64,000 bases of DNA. Source: Parabacteroides goldsteinii DSM 19448 = WAL 12034. GTDB taxonomy: Bacteria > Bacteroidota > Bacteroidia > Bacteroidales > Tannerellaceae. Positions 36,864 to 45,851 of this stretch are shown here, piece after piece. The stretch is taken from NCBI RefSeq assembly GCF_000969835.1, contig NZ_KQ033915.1:114413-178412 (forward strand), given 5' to 3'. The position numbers were made by a program, and so were the translations under genes. The notes under the pieces were generated by a model, which worked only from the letters and a program-made list of their open reading frames with translations, searched no databases and was not told where the DNA came from. Numbering within the stretch: the stretch's first letter is position 1; each line of letters starts with the position of its first letter.

Positions 36864-37862
36864 TTATGGTCTCTGAAACAAATACTGTTTAAATCCTTCC
36901 GTATAATCCGTGCGATAGTCCCCATTCTCATCTGCATAGATAAACATATATTCCAGTTCCGGATGTTGTTGTTGGATTTTGCGGGCTTCTTCGCGGCCCA
37001 TAGCCATGAAGGCGGTAGCGTAAGCATCGGCGGTCATGCAGTCGGCGGCGATAACGGTTGTGCTGAGGATCGGTTGTCCGGCAGGAGAGCCTGTTCTCGG
37101 GTCGATGGTATGGGCGTATTTCTTTCCGTCTTTGATGTAGAAGTTGCGGTAGTCGCCGGAAGTGGCAAGGCCGTGGCGTCCGCATAACAGGAGGATCACC
37201 TGCAACTCTTTATTCGTGCCCATCGGATCATCGGATGGCCTGGTGATCCCAATGTGCCAGCATTCACCTTTAGGGTTGACGCCTTTGGTTGTCGTTTCAC
37301 CACCTATATCGATCAGGTAGTTTTCGATACCTTTACTGTCGAAGAGACGGGCGATGACTTCGCAACAGCATCCGTCTCCCAAAGAGGAGCAATTCAGCAG
37401 AAGGCGGGGATCGTCTTTGATAACCTTCCGTCCCTCCAAACGGACTTTCTGATAACCGACAAATGGGCGTATGCTATCTATCATGGCCGGCGTAACGCTG
37501 TCACTCTTGCTGAATCCGAATCCCCAAAGGTTGATAAACGGGGCACAGGTAATATCATAGATGCCATTAGTCTGTCCGGATACTTCCATCGCTTTATTGA
37601 AGACTTCGATGAAAAGATCATCGACCTCTATATCTTTGTTTTGGTTTACCTGGGAGATGACGGAGGTAGAATCGAACGGATTAAGGCAATGGTAGTAGCG
37701 TTGAAGTTCAGCACTGATTTCATTTTCCAGCGATTCGGTATATTCGAACTTGATTTGATAGGGAGTATGAAGCATGCCGGTTACTTCGTAATACTGTTTC
37801 GGCTGATTGCATCCGGTCAGGAGAAAGAATAGGGATAAAGAGAGGAGGTATAGATGTTTCAT
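36864..37862 (-). CDS. apbE: FAD:protein FMN transferase lipoprotein
   Basis: ApbE covalently attaches FMN to Thr/Ser of exported flavoproteins such as Rnf and Nqr subunits. The 332-residue protein has a lipoprotein signal (FLLTGC, Cys18). Its motifs are YYHCLNPFDSTSVISQVNQ, YLIDIGGETTTKG, YAHTIDPRTGSPAG and the Mg-binding MTADAYATAFMAMG. It is anchored on the periplasmic side. Its target flavoproteins are not in the window. Confidence 0.92.
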   Translation of the reverse strand: MKHLYLLSLSLFFLLTGCNQPKQYYEVTGMLHTPYQIKFEYTESLENEISAELQRYYHCLNPFDSTSVISQVNQNKDIEVDDLFIEVFNKAMEVSGQTNGIYDITCAPFINLWGFGFSKSDSVTPAMIDSIRPFVGYQKVRLEGRKVIKDDPRLLLNCSSLGDGCCCEVIARLFDSKGIENYLIDIGGETTTKGVNPKGECWHIGITRPSDDPMGTNKELQVILLLCGRHGLATSGDYRNFYIKDGKKYAHTIDPRTGSPAGQPILSTTVIAADCMTADAYATAFMAMGREEARKIQQQHPELEYMFIYADENGDYRTDYTEGFKQYLFQRP

Positions 37863-37943
37863 ATATTTGTTAATAATATACTAATGAACCATTAAATAGG
37901 TATTCGGGAGGGTTGAAAACAACTACCCTCAAAGGGGAATGTT

Positions 37944-38031
37944 GTCTACCTGGTAAGTCGACGTTGCCTACCTAGTAGGTAGATGATGCCTACCAAGTAG
38001 GTAGACATAGCTTACCAAGTAGGTAGACGTG
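37944..38031. repeat. 22-bp tandem array 3 (four units, CTACC..GTAGG core)
   Basis: Four contiguous 22-bp units start at 37944, 37966, 37988 and 38010. Each contains a partial palindrome such as CCTACCTAGTAGG, and the last three units are very similar. It lies upstream of apbE and downstream of argF' in a 238-bp gap. Confidence 0.9.
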
Positions 38032-38060
38032 GTGACTTCCCATAGGTGACATAACCGACC

Positions 38061-38090
38061 TGCTCCCGTGTCAGGCACGGGGGACAGGTT
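38061..38090 (-). terminator. 3' hairpin of the argF' gene
   Basis: The CCTGTCCCCCGTGC/GCACGGGAGCAGG-type stem lies 11 nt after the argF' stop on the minus strand. No clear T tract follows. Confidence 0.45.
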
Positions 38091-38100
38091 TTCTTTCAGG

Positions 38101-39054
38101 TTACAACCCCATCAATATCTTCTTCAATACTGTTTGTGCTGAGATTTCCCGGTTGGCTGCTTCGGGGATGACGATGCTTTGCGAGCTTTCGATCACGTCG
38201 TCGGTGACGATCATGTTACGACGAACCGGCAGGCAGTGCATGAAATAAGCATTGTTGGTCAGCGCCATCTTTTCCATATCGACAGTCCAGGCGCGGTCTT
38301 TGCTTAATACCTGGCCATAATTCGGGTCGGCATAGGCGGCCCAGTTCTTGGCATAGATGAAGTCGGCACCTTCGAAGGCCTTCTTTTGATCATATTCTAC
38401 ACGGGCATTGCCGACGAACTTCGGGTCGAGCTCATACCCTTCGGGATGGGTGATGACAAATTCGTAATCGGTTGCATTCATCCATTCGGCGAAACTGTTG
38501 GGAACGGCCTGCGGTAAGGCTTTCGGATGAGGCGCCCAGGTCATAACCACCTTCGGACGGGCAGTCTTCTTGTATTCTTCAATCGTAATCAGGTCGGCAA
38601 AACTCTGCAACGGGTGGCGGGTAGCCGCTTCCATGCTGAATACCGGACGACCGGAGTACTGGATGAATTCGGAGATAATCTTTTCATTGTAATCGTCCGC
38701 CTTGTTTTCGAAACGGGCAAAGGAACGGACACCGATGATATCGCAGTAGCAACCCATGACAGGAATAGCTTCCAGCAAATGTTCAGGTTTGTCACCATCC
38801 ATGATGACACCACGTTCGGTTTCCAGTTTCCAGGCACCCTGGTTCACGTCGAGCACCATCGTGTTCATCCCCAGGTTCATCGCAGCCTTCTGGGTGGAGA
38901 GGCGGGTGCGCAGGCTGGAGTTGAAGAATATCATTAGCAGCGTCTTGTTCTTGCCAAGTTCTGTGAATTGAAAGCGGTCTTTCTTGATCTCGAATGCTTC
39001 GTTAAGCGCCTGCTTCAGGTCGCCTACATCTTGTACACAAGTGAAATGTCTCAT
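38101..39054 (-). CDS. argF': N-succinylornithine carbamoyltransferase (ArgF')
   Basis: This enzyme carbamoylates a succinylated ornithine in the variant arginine pathway of Bacteroides. Transcarbamylase motifs: SSLRTR (carbamoyl phosphate), HPLQSFADL and HCLPVRR (His-Cys-Leu-Pro). The 317-residue length and the AAMNLGMNTMVLDVNQGAW loop match the acetyl/succinylornithine branch. Pro at position 90 (DGDKPEHLL) is the residue that, in the B. fragilis enzyme, selects N-succinylornithine, while the acetyl-specific enzyme has Glu. It is beside the proline genes rather than other arg genes. Confidence 0.9.
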   Translation of the reverse strand: MRHFTCVQDVGDLKQALNEAFEIKKDRFQFTELGKNKTLLMIFFNSSLRTRLSTQKAAMNLGMNTMVLDVNQGAWKLETERGVIMDGDKPEHLLEAIPVMGCYCDIIGVRSFARFENKADDYNEKIISEFIQYSGRPVFSMEAATRHPLQSFADLITIEEYKKTARPKVVMTWAPHPKALPQAVPNSFAEWMNATDYEFVITHPEGYELDPKFVGNARVEYDQKKAFEGADFIYAKNWAAYADPNYGQVLSKDRAWTVDMEKMALTNNAYFMHCLPVRRNMIVTDDVIESSQSIVIPEAANREISAQTVLKKILMGL

Positions 39055-39079
39055 GTTATTTATCTGTTTATATGAATGG

Positions 39080-39087
39080 CAAATGTA
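39080..39087 (-). promoter_or_regulatory. -7 element of argF'
   Basis: The minus strand reads TACATTTG 25 bp before the start codon. Confidence 0.6.
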
Positions 39088-39133
39088 GTCAATTTAATTG
39101 AATGATAACATAGGCTACAAAGGCTGTTTCTTA

Positions 39134-40381
39134 CTACTGTCTAATCTGGCCTTCCCCCTCGATAATATACTTATAGGTAGTCAGCTCCGGCAATGCCATC
39201 GGCCCACGGGCATGCAGCTTCTGCGTACTGATACCGATCTCTGCTCCGAATCCGAACTGTGCGCCGTCGGTGAAGGCGGTCGATACGTTTGCATAAACGC
39301 AGGCGGCATCTACCTGTTGCTGGAAGATGCGGATAGCTTCTGCCGATTCGCTTACGATACTTTCACTATGTTTTGAACTGTATCGGGCGATGTGCTCCAA
39401 GGCTGTGTCGAGACTGGCTACCGTACGGATGCTCATCTTGTAGTCGAGGAACTCGGTACCGAAACTGTCTTCCGTAGCCGGTTGAAGCAGTTCCGATGGA
39501 TAAGAACCAGCCAGGGAGTTGAAAGCCGGTTGATCGGCGTATATGATTACATGGCTGTCCTTTAACTTATTGCAGATATAGGGCAGGTCGCCGAGCCGGT
39601 CTTCATGGATGATCAGGCAATCCAAAGCGTTACATACACTGACACGACGCGTCTTTGCGTTGTTTACGATGGCTTGCCCTTTCTCTTTGTCTCCCTCCTT
39701 GTCGAAATAGGTATGGCAGATACCGGCTCCTGTCTCGATTACCGGGACACGGGCATTGTCACGAACGAAGTTAATCAGCGAACTGCTGCCACGTGGTATG
39801 ATCAGGTCGACCAGTCCGACAGCATTCAGCAGTTCGGTTGTCGCTTCCCGGTCAGGTGGCAGCAGGCAACAAACAGCCGGGTTTACGCCATGACGTTCCA
39901 GCACCTGATGGATGATACCGACCAGTGCCCGGTTGGAGTCGTCAGCATCTGAACCTCCTTTCAATACACAGGCATTGCCACTCTTGAAACAGAGGGAGAA
40001 TACATCGAATGTCACGTTGGGACGTGCTTCATAGATCACACCTATTACTCCGAATGGGACGGATACCTTGCGGATAACCATGCCGTTCGGGCGGGTTGTT
40101 TCGCTTAATACCTTTCCAAGCGGTGAGGGGAGTGTTGCTACATTTCGCATGTCTCCGGCAATACCTTCCAAACGGTCGGTTGTCAGTTTCAGACGGTCGT
40201 ATTTGGGATTGGCCGGGTCCATACGGGACAGGTCTTTCTCGTTTGCTGCGAGCACTTCGGCTTGCCGGTTCATCAATTCGCCGGCTGTATCGGTCAGGAT
40301 ACGGTTTATGGCTTCGTCACTCAGCGTGATCAGCTGGCGTGAAGCGGCAACGGTCTGCTGTAATAGGTTCTTAATAGACAT
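39134..40381 (-). CDS. proA: Glutamate-5-semialdehyde dehydrogenase (gamma-glutamyl phosphate reductase)
   Basis: ProA carries out the second step of proline synthesis. The 415-residue protein has ALDH-like features: the cofactor-binding [11 protein letters not shown] region, [15 protein letters not shown], and [14 protein letters not shown] with the catalytic Cys. The open frame continues to 40477 through the REP-like element, where the translation is arbitrary. ATG 40381 (MSIKNLLQQ) is the biological start. proB follows upstream across the REP element. Confidence 0.95.
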   Translation of the reverse strand: MSIKNLLQQTVAASRQLITLSDEAINRILTDTAGELMNRQAEVLAANEKDLSRMDPANPKYDRLKLTTDRLEGIAGDMRNVATLPSPLGKVLSETTRPNGMVIRKVSVPFGVIGVIYEARPNVTFDVFSLCFKSGNACVLKGGSDADDSNRALVGIIHQVLERHGVNPAVCCLLPPDREATTELLNAVGLVDLIIPRGSSSLINFVRDNARVPVIETGAGICHTYFDKEGDKEKGQAIVNNAKTRRVSVCNALDCLIIHEDRLGDLPYICNKLKDSHVIIYADQPAFNSLAGSYPSELLQPATEDSFGTEFLDYKMSIRTVASLDTALEHIARYSSKHSESIVSESAEAIRIFQQQVDAACVYANVSTAFTDGAQFGFGAEIGISTQKLHARGPMALPELTTYKYIIEGEGQIRQ

Positions 40382-40389
40382 TCTTGATA

Positions 40390-40492
40390 GTAACTTTTTC
40401 CCTCTTGAGAGGGGGCAGGGGGTGTGTAATAATTTGCGTGAATGGCGGAAGATAACACACCCCCTACCCCCTCTCAAGAGGGGAGTGATTAC
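40390..40492. repeat. REP/BIME-like palindromic element, copy 2
   Basis: A 103-bp inverted repeat nearly identical to the element at 24660-24763: arms with TCCCTCTTGAGAGGGGGCAG followed by GGGGTGTGTA, and the complementary arm with AACACACCCCCTACCCCC. It lies between proB and proA. Confidence 0.88.
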
Positions 40493-40514
40493 TACCGGTC
40501 GCTATGTTTAGTCT

Positions 40515-41600
40515 CTAATCCAGATACAGATAGTCATAATGTACCAACGGTTTCATGTCGCGCTGTCCGATAAGTGAAATAGCCTCATGGCTATCGTATC
40601 CGGCACAACCTACACCCAACTGAACGCCATTCTCGTTCATGATCCGGACGATGTCGTTCTTTTCAAACTCTCCTTTAATGGCTGTGACGCCGACTAATAG
40701 AAGGCTTGTTGCACGTGGTCCGGTCAATGCTTCTTCGGTACCTTTGTTGATATGTATCTCTCCTTTGGCAAAGCCTTCGGAGTGGGCGATCCATTTCTTT
40801 ACGCTGCTGACCGGCTTGGCCGCAGGAATGAAACGGGTACATATTTCCGTACTTCCTTTAACCAACAATTGGGGCAGAATGTTTTCCTTTTTCCCGTTGG
40901 CAATAATGACGGTTATACCTTCGTCGGCAACTTTCTGTGCAATACTGCATTTAGTCAGCATGCCACCCCGTCCGAACGAAGACTTACTGGTTTGTACGTA
41001 TTCGGAAAGGTCCTGTTTCCCGCCGTCTATTTCGCGGATAACGGTAGAGGCAGGATCGGCAGGATTTCCGTTGTAGATGCCGTCGATATTACTCAGGATG
41101 ATAAGTGCATCCATCCCCATCATGGTGGCGATCAGTCCCGACAGTTCGTCGTTGTCCGTGAACATCAGTTCTGTAACGGATATCGTATCGTTTTCGTTTA
41201 CGATCGGTATCACGTTATTATCGAGCATCACTTCCATGCAATGTTTCTGGTTGAGATAATGCGTGCGGCTACCGAAATTCTCTTTCGTAGTGAGCACCTG
41301 GCCGCAGGCGATCTTATGTTCGCGGAACAGTTCGAAGTAACGGTTGATCAGTTTGGCCTGGCCTACTGCGGAGTAGAGTTGGCGGGCTGAAACGGCATCG
41401 AGTTTCTTGCCGGGCTTCACCTCGCTTCTCCCGGAAGCTACCGCTCCCGAAGAGATTAAAACAACTTCAACTCCCTTCCGGTGTAGTTCGGCTACCTGGT
41501 CGACCAGTGCTGACATACGGGTGACGTCGAGTGAGCCATCCATCCTTGTCAGCACATTACTTCCTATCTTTACAGCTATCCGCTTAAACTGATATGCCAT
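40515..41600 (-). CDS. proB: Glutamate 5-kinase
   Basis: ProB phosphorylates glutamate as the first step of proline synthesis and is normally inhibited by proline. The protein has an amino-acid-kinase domain (RIAVKIGSNVL, LISSGAVASG, VNENDTISV, FGRGGMLTK) and a C-terminal PUA domain (about the last 90 residues), the full bacterial arrangement. A GTG at 41612 is also in frame but ATG 41600 has the better family start. With proA it forms a minus-strand pair interrupted by a REP-like element. Confidence 0.94.
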   Translation of the reverse strand: MAYQFKRIAVKIGSNVLTRMDGSLDVTRMSALVDQVAELHRKGVEVVLISSGAVASGRSEVKPGKKLDAVSARQLYSAVGQAKLINRYFELFREHKIACGQVLTTKENFGSRTHYLNQKHCMEVMLDNNVIPIVNENDTISVTELMFTDNDELSGLIATMMGMDALIILSNIDGIYNGNPADPASTVIREIDGGKQDLSEYVQTSKSSFGRGGMLTKCSIAQKVADEGITVIIANGKKENILPQLLVKGSTEICTRFIPAAKPVSSVKKWIAHSEGFAKGEIHINKGTEEALTGPRATSLLLVGVTAIKGEFEKNDIVRIMNENGVQLGVGCAGYDSHEAISLIGQRDMKPLVHYDYLYLD

Positions 41601-41614
41601 CTTTGCGTTCACGG

Positions 41615-43270
41615 TTATTTATTGTCTTTATCCCTGATCTCCACGCGACGGATTTTACCGCTGATGGTCTTCGGTAACTCATCGACAAATTCCACTACAC
41701 GCGGATATTTGTAAGGTGCCGTCACACGTTTCACGTGATCCTGCAATTCCTTAATCAGGGTTTCGCCTGCCTTTTCTTTATAATCATTAGCCAGTACGAT
41801 TGTTGCTTTTACCACCTGTCCGCGTATTTCGTCCGGCACACCGGTGATGGCGCATTCTACGACTGCCGGGTGTGTCATCAGGGCACTTTCCACTTCGAAC
41901 GGGCCGATACGGTAACCGGAGCTTTTTATCACATCGTCAGCACGGCCAACAAACCATAGATAGCCGTCTTCATCGCGCCAGGCAACGTCGCCGGTATAAT
42001 ACATGCCGTCGTGCCAGGCTTCGTGAGTCAGTTCGGCATCCCGGTAATATTCTTTGAACAGTCCGATAGGCTTGCCACTGGTCGTGTGGATCACGATTTG
42101 TCCCTGTTCGCCATCTTCCGCACGGGTTCCGTCCGGACGGATCAGGTCGACATCATATTGAGGATTGGGAACACCCATAGAACCGGGTTTCGGTTCCATC
42201 CAGGGGAAGGTTGCAACCGTCAGTGTTGTTTCTGTCTGGCCGAATCCTTCCATCAGCTTGATTCCCGTCAGCTTATAGAATGCTTCGAATACGGCAGGGT
42301 TCAGTGCTTCACCGGCAATCGTACAATATTGGAGGGATGACAGATCGTATTTGGTCATATCTTCACGGATCAGGAAGCGGAAGATTGTTGGAGGTGCACA
42401 TAAAGAAGTGATTTTGTAGTCCTGAATCATCTGCAACATATCGGCTGGTGTGAACTTCTCATGATCGTAAACGAAAACAGTCGCACCGGCGATCCATTGT
42501 CCGTATAGTTTTCCCCAGACGGCTTTTCCCCATCCTGTATCGGCAATCGTCAGGTGAAGACTGTCGCGGTGCAGGTTATGCCAGAAACTACCGGTCACGA
42601 TATGTCCTAGGGGATAAGTGAAATCGTGTGCCACCATCTTCGGATTACCTGTCGTGCCCGATGTAAAATACATCAGTGAAATATCGTCATTGCTGTTCGG
42701 ATGAGATGGACGGACGAATGGGGCTGCATCCTCGATCCCCTTATGGAAATCTTCGAAGCCTTCCGGTATTTCTGGGCCGACAGAGACTAATTTCTCGATA
42801 GTCGGAGAGTCCGGCATGGCGTCGATAATATGTTTGGTAATGATTTCTTCGCCGGCGCAAACGATCATTTTTATATCAGCTGCGTTATTGCGATAAACAA
42901 TATCTTTTTTAGTCAGCAGGTGAGTTGCCGGAATGACAACCGCTCCTAACTTATGCAATGCGATAATCGAGAACCAGAATTCGTAACGGCGTTTCAGGAT
43001 CAACATGACCATATCGCCATGTCCTATCCCCAAAGACTGGAAATAGGCAGCCGTTTGATCGGTGTATTTCTTCAGATCTGCAAATGTGAAATCAATATGT
43101 TCGCCCCGGTCGTTTGTCCAGCACAAAGCTTTTTTGTCGGGTTCTTCAGCGGCCCATGCATCTACTACATCATATCCGAAATTAAAGTTCTCGGGTACTT
43201 TTATCTTGAAATTCTTTATAAAATCTTCCTGAGACGTAAAAGACGTCTGATCTAAGAATCTTTCTAACAT
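41615..43270 (-). CDS. Acyl/acetyl-CoA synthetase, AMP-forming (medium-chain ACSM-like)
   Basis: The 551-residue protein has the adenylation motifs [46 protein letters not shown] and the C-terminal [11 protein letters not shown]ys. The overall pattern is nearer to medium-chain/propionyl synthetases than to long-chain ones. It is 80 nt downstream of a helix-turn-helix/cupin regulator in the same direction, a pairing common in Bacteroidales. This suggests control by the acid or its CoA product. proB begins 15 nt further on. Confidence 0.9.
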   Translation of the reverse strand: MLERFLDQTSFTSQEDFIKNFKIKVPENFNFGYDVVDAWAAEEPDKKALCWTNDRGEHIDFTFADLKKYTDQTAAYFQSLGIGHGDMVMLILKRRYEFWFSIIALHKLGAVVIPATHLLTKKDIVYRNNAADIKMIVCAGEEIITKHIIDAMPDSPTIEKLVSVGPEIPEGFEDFHKGIEDAAPFVRPSHPNSNDDISLMYFTSGTTGNPKMVAHDFTYPLGHIVTGSFWHNLHRDSLHLTIADTGWGKAVWGKLYGQWIAGATVFVYDHEKFTPADMLQMIQDYKITSLCAPPTIFRFLIREDMTKYDLSSLQYCTIAGEALNPAVFEAFYKLTGIKLMEGFGQTETTLTVATFPWMEPKPGSMGVPNPQYDVDLIRPDGTRAEDGEQGQIVIHTTSGKPIGLFKEYYRDAELTHEAWHDGMYYTGDVAWRDEDGYLWFVGRADDVIKSSGYRIGPFEVESALMTHPAVVECAITGVPDEIRGQVVKATIVLANDYKEKAGETLIKELQDHVKRVTAPYKYPRVVEFVDELPKTISGKIRRVEIRDKDNK

Positions 43271-43350
43271 AATTTATTTATTTAACGGACAAGGATAGTT
43301 GTTGCTTTTATAATTAATTGTCAGCTCTCGCTTGTCAACTGTCTACTGAT

Positions 43351-43905
43351 TTATAAAATGATTGCCAGGAAACTGACTTTTTCTCCATCCAATGCTTTCA
43401 TGCCGTGTGGCAGTTCGGAGTTGAAATATATGCTGTCTCCTTCTTCAAGGATCAATTCCTTATTGTTGATCTGCAAAAGCATACGTCCTTTCAGTACGAG
43501 GTTGTATTCCTGTCCTGGATGAGAATTCAGATAAATAGGCTCTTCTTCGGATTTCGGGTGAACGGTAACCAGGAACGGATCTGCCTTGCGTCCGGCAAAA
43601 CCGGCAGCCAACGATTGATACTTGTAAGCCTTGGTACGTTCAACGGCAATACCTTTTCCCTTACGGGTAATAAAGTAAGTGCTCATTTTAGGCTCGTCAC
43701 CGAACATAAGTGTGGTCAGTTCCACTCCGTATGCCTGTGATATCTGGTGTAAAACACTGACTGAAATATCGACATTGCCGCTTTCCAGTTCCAGATATTG
43801 CTCTGTGGTCAGGTTACAGACCTTGGCGATTTCTTCAGGAGCTATCTCCAATGCATCACGAAGACCGGCCAGGCGCTCCGCTATCTGTTTTATCTGTTCG
43901 TTCAT
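43351..43905 (-). CDS. XRE-family regulator with cupin domain
   Basis: Residues about 1-65 form a helix-turn-helix (ERLAGLRDALEIAPEEIAKV, LELESGNVDISVSVL) and residues about 110-184 a cupin barrel (HPGQEYNLVLKG, EEGDSIYFNSELPHGMKAL). Such proteins sense a small ligand through the cupin and usually control neighbouring metabolic genes, here most likely the acyl-CoA synthetase. The longest frame starts at 43941, but TAACTTTG on the minus strand at 43939-43946 overlaps that codon, so ATG 43905 is chosen. Confidence 0.88.
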   Translation of the reverse strand: MNEQIKQIAERLAGLRDALEIAPEEIAKVCNLTTEQYLELESGNVDISVSVLHQISQAYGVELTTLMFGDEPKMSTYFITRKGKGIAVERTKAYKYQSLAAGFAGRKADPFLVTVHPKSEEEPIYLNSHPGQEYNLVLKGRMLLQINNKELILEEGDSIYFNSELPHGMKALDGEKVSFLAIIL

Positions 43906-43938
43906 CTTCTGTAGATCGTTTATAGATTTATGTTGCCC

Positions 43939-43946
43939 CAAAGTTA
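43939..43946 (-). promoter_or_regulatory. -7 element of the regulator/acyl-CoA synthetase unit
   Basis: The minus strand reads TAACTTTG 33 bp before ATG 43905. Confidence 0.55.
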
Positions 43947-44152
43947 TAAATAAAAAGCAAAATGACTAGAAAAATGGGGGATAGAATGTTATTTAGATAT
44001 TTTCTTTGGATAAGCAAATGTTAAATCCTATATTTGTTTATGTGTAGGGCTTGAATTTGTTATTGTTAACTCTGGATCTAATATATTGATTAAGTTTTTA
44101 CTATAAGCGATATCAGGTCTGCCCTAAAATATTTAATTAATATAGTAAACTC

Positions 44153-44620
44153 ATGAATCAAAAGATTAAAATGCATTTCTTCGAAATAGAACGTCCGGAC
44201 TTTTATCTTTTTATATTTATATTGGATAGAATTATACCTCCTCCTAAAATATCAAAGTTTTCAGAGAATACGGAATATATAGAAATATATAATAAGATTC
44301 ATCACTATGTAGTGACTGAAAAGCATTTCCTGGATAAAGATATAACAGTAGATATCATTGTCCGTCAATGTAACGTTAAGAAAAAGTCATTGAATAAGAT
44401 TCTTAGGTTGAAAGATGACGTTGCTTTTCATGCATATATAAATAAACAGCGTGTTATTTATGCATCCGCTTTATTATTGGAACCCTCTAATAAGCTGATT
44501 GAAGTTGTAGCTTCGGAATCATGCTTTAATAATTCCCGGACATTTGTGCGTAATTTCAAAATAGTATACCATATGACTCCCAGTGAATATCGTCGTTCTC
44601 ATAGGACAAAAAACTCCTGA
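44153..44620 (+). CDS. AraC-family DNA-binding protein, short form
   Basis: The 155-residue protein has only the C-terminal type of AraC DNA-binding region: two helix-turn-helix units (DIIVRQCNVKKKSLNKILR, then VVASESCFNNSRTFVRNFK and TPSEYRR). The first about 55 residues have no recognisable sensor domain. Its AT-rich codon use differs from its neighbours. Free-standing AraC DNA-binding proteins often act in accessory regions or as anti-repressors. Its targets are unknown; the gap that follows holds no protein gene larger than a tiny ORF. Confidence 0.78.
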   Translation: MNQKIKMHFFEIERPDFYLFIFILDRIIPPPKISKFSENTEYIEIYNKIHHYVVTEKHFLDKDITVDIIVRQCNVKKKSLNKILRLKDDVAFHAYINKQRVIYASALLLEPSNKLIEVVASESCFNNSRTFVRNFKIVYHMTPSEYRRSHRTKNS

Positions 44621-44656
44621 TTTTATAGCTGAGCAGTCAAAAGAAACAAATAAGAA

Positions 44657-44744
44657 CGATTTTGTCCTATCCATGGATCGTTTTTGTCTTCTTCATGCTT
44701 TGTTTTTCTTTGCTTGATCCGTTTTTTTGTTATTTCTTTGCATC
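44657..44744. repeat. 22-bp array 6, degenerate (three clear units, perhaps four)
   Basis: Units at 44657, 44679 and 44701 share a T-rich start (TTTTTGTC-like) and a CATG/GATC motif at positions 16-20. Units 1-2 match at 16 and 2-3 at 15 of 22 positions. The fourth unit is weak. Confidence 0.45.
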
Positions 44745-44876
44745 AGAGATAAATGATAAAAATAAAAGGTATTAAAGTATATAGATGCATAGGCATACCT
44801 TATCTATGAAAAAGAGAAAGAAGAAGTGATTCTTCTTTGAGTAGTCTGATGAAGACGTTTGTCGGACTACTTTTTC
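44745..44876 (+). ncRNA. Candidate small transcript with a 7-codon ORF
   Basis: A terminator at 44840-44876 has no normal gene before it. A tiny ORF, MKKRKKK (44806-44829), lies just upstream and partly within a small hairpin. The start and promoter are not clear. This could be a short regulatory RNA, a leader-peptide unit, or noise. Confidence 0.28.
44840..44876 (+). terminator. Orphan intrinsic terminator A
   Basis: AGTAGTCTGA and TCGGACTACT stem, then five T residues. Confidence 0.6.
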
Positions 44877-44982
44877 TAGAATACTCGTAGCCTATGATTA
44901 AATTTATGTTTTTTCTTTTTATTCATTTGGAGAGGTTGATCAACTTTATTTTTTCATAGTTTTTGATTTAGTAATCAGGTAA

Positions 44983-45011
44983 GGTCCCGGCTTGTGAAAG
45001 TCGGGACTTTT
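44983..45011 (+). terminator. Orphan intrinsic terminator B
   Basis: GTCCCGGC and GTCGGGAC stem with an 8-nt loop and TTTT. No gene lies between terminator A and this one. Confidence 0.5.
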
Positions 45012-45018
45012 GGTATAC

Positions 45019-45051
45019 AAAAAAAGGATAACCTTTCGATTATCCTTTTTT
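45019..45051 (-). terminator. Terminator of the tRNA operon
   Basis: AAAAAAGGATAA and TTATCCTTTTTT stem with T tracts on both strands, directly after tRNA-Gly on the minus strand. Confidence 0.8.
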
Positions 45052-45056
45052 CAGAG

Positions 45057-45129
45057 AGCGGAAGACGGGGCTCAAACCCGCGACCCTCAGCTTGGAAGGC
45101 TAATGCTCTATCAACTGAGCTACTTCCGC
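45057..45129 (-). tRNA. tRNA-Gly(TCC)
   Basis: On the minus strand the 73-nt sequence folds as a cloverleaf: acceptor GCGGAAG/CTTCCGC, D arm with AGCTC..GAGC, anticodon loop CTTCCAA (anticodon TCC), T loop GTTTGAGCC type. Discriminator base U fits tRNA-Gly. No CCA is encoded. Confidence 0.95.
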
Positions 45130-45155
45130 AATTTTTATTGCTTTTGAAATAGTAG

Positions 45156-45238
45156 TGGGCAGTGATGGATTCGAACCACCGAAGTCGAAAGACAGCTGAG
45201 TTACAGTCAGCCCCATTTGGCCACTCTGGTAACTGCCC
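45156..45238 (-). tRNA. tRNA-Tyr(GTA)
   Basis: The 83-nt minus-strand gene has acceptor GGGCAGT/ACTGCCC with discriminator A, anticodon loop with GTA, a long variable arm as expected for Tyr, and T loop GGTTCGAATCC. It is 26 nt upstream of tRNA-Gly, in the same transcript. Confidence 0.95.
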
Positions 45239-45259
45239 CTATTATTTTCAATTGCAGTG

Positions 45260-45267
45260 CAAAGGTA
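45260..45267 (-). promoter_or_regulatory. -7 element of the tRNA-Tyr/tRNA-Gly operon
   Basis: The minus strand reads TACCTTTG 21 bp before the 5' end of tRNA-Tyr. Confidence 0.65.
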
Positions 45268-45293
45268 CGATTATTTTTGAAACCTGCAAGCGT

Positions 45294-45776
45294 TTAGTCA
45301 GAAAAATGAACCATTTTTAATGCGGTCACTGCTGCTTCATCCCCTTTGTTTCCGTACTTACCGCCTGCACGATCTTCCGATTGCTGCATATTGTCCGTAG
45401 TTAACAGACCGAAAATGAATGGGATATCATACATCAGGTTTAGTTCGGTAACACCTTGTGTAACGCCTGAACAAACATAATCAAAATGTGGAGTATCGCC
45501 TCTGACAACACAGCCAAGAACGATCACAGCGTTTACATCTTTTGTTTCAGCCATGCGTTTTGCACCAAAAGTCAGTTCGAAACTACCCGGTACACGTTTC
45601 ACATAGATATTTTCCGGTTTTACACCATGTTTTTCCAGAGTGTTGCAGGCACCTTCCAGTAATTTCTCGGTGATGTGCTTATTCCACTCTGCGACTACAA
45701 TACCGAACGTCATTTCTGAACCGTCAGGAACACTGTTGAAGTCGTAGTCTGATAAATTTTGATAAGCTGTAGCCAT
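45294..45776 (-). CDS. ribH: 6,7-dimethyl-8-ribityllumazine synthase
   Basis: RibH makes the direct precursor of riboflavin and assembles into pentamers or 60-mers. The 160-residue protein shows [43 protein letters not shown] (catalytic His) and [12 protein letters not shown], all family signatures. Its stop is 165 nt before the tRNA operon in the same direction. A TPR gene is upstream with a terminator between them, so it may be transcribed separately. Confidence 0.95.
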   Translation of the reverse strand: MATAYQNLSDYDFNSVPDGSEMTFGIVVAEWNKHITEKLLEGACNTLEKHGVKPENIYVKRVPGSFELTFGAKRMAETKDVNAVIVLGCVVRGDTPHFDYVCSGVTQGVTELNLMYDIPFIFGLLTTDNMQQSEDRAGGKYGNKGDEAAVTALKMVHFSD

Positions 45777-45793
45777 AACTTTCTATTTAAAAT

Positions 45794-45825
45794 AAAAGGA
45801 TGCCTTTTTTGATGGACATCCTTTT
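45794..45825 (-). terminator. Terminator of the TPR gene
   Basis: AAAAGGATG and CATCCTTTT stem; a T-rich tail follows on the minus strand. Confidence 0.65.
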
Positions 45826-45851
45826 ATATAGTTCATATCGTAATGATAATA

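Noticed and set aside
37944-38031. CRISPR array
   Set aside because: Units are contiguous 22-mers without unique spacers, and no cas genes are nearby.
40382-40477. N-terminal extension of proA through the REP-like element
   Set aside because: The extra residues come from the palindrome; the conserved protein starts at ATG 40381.
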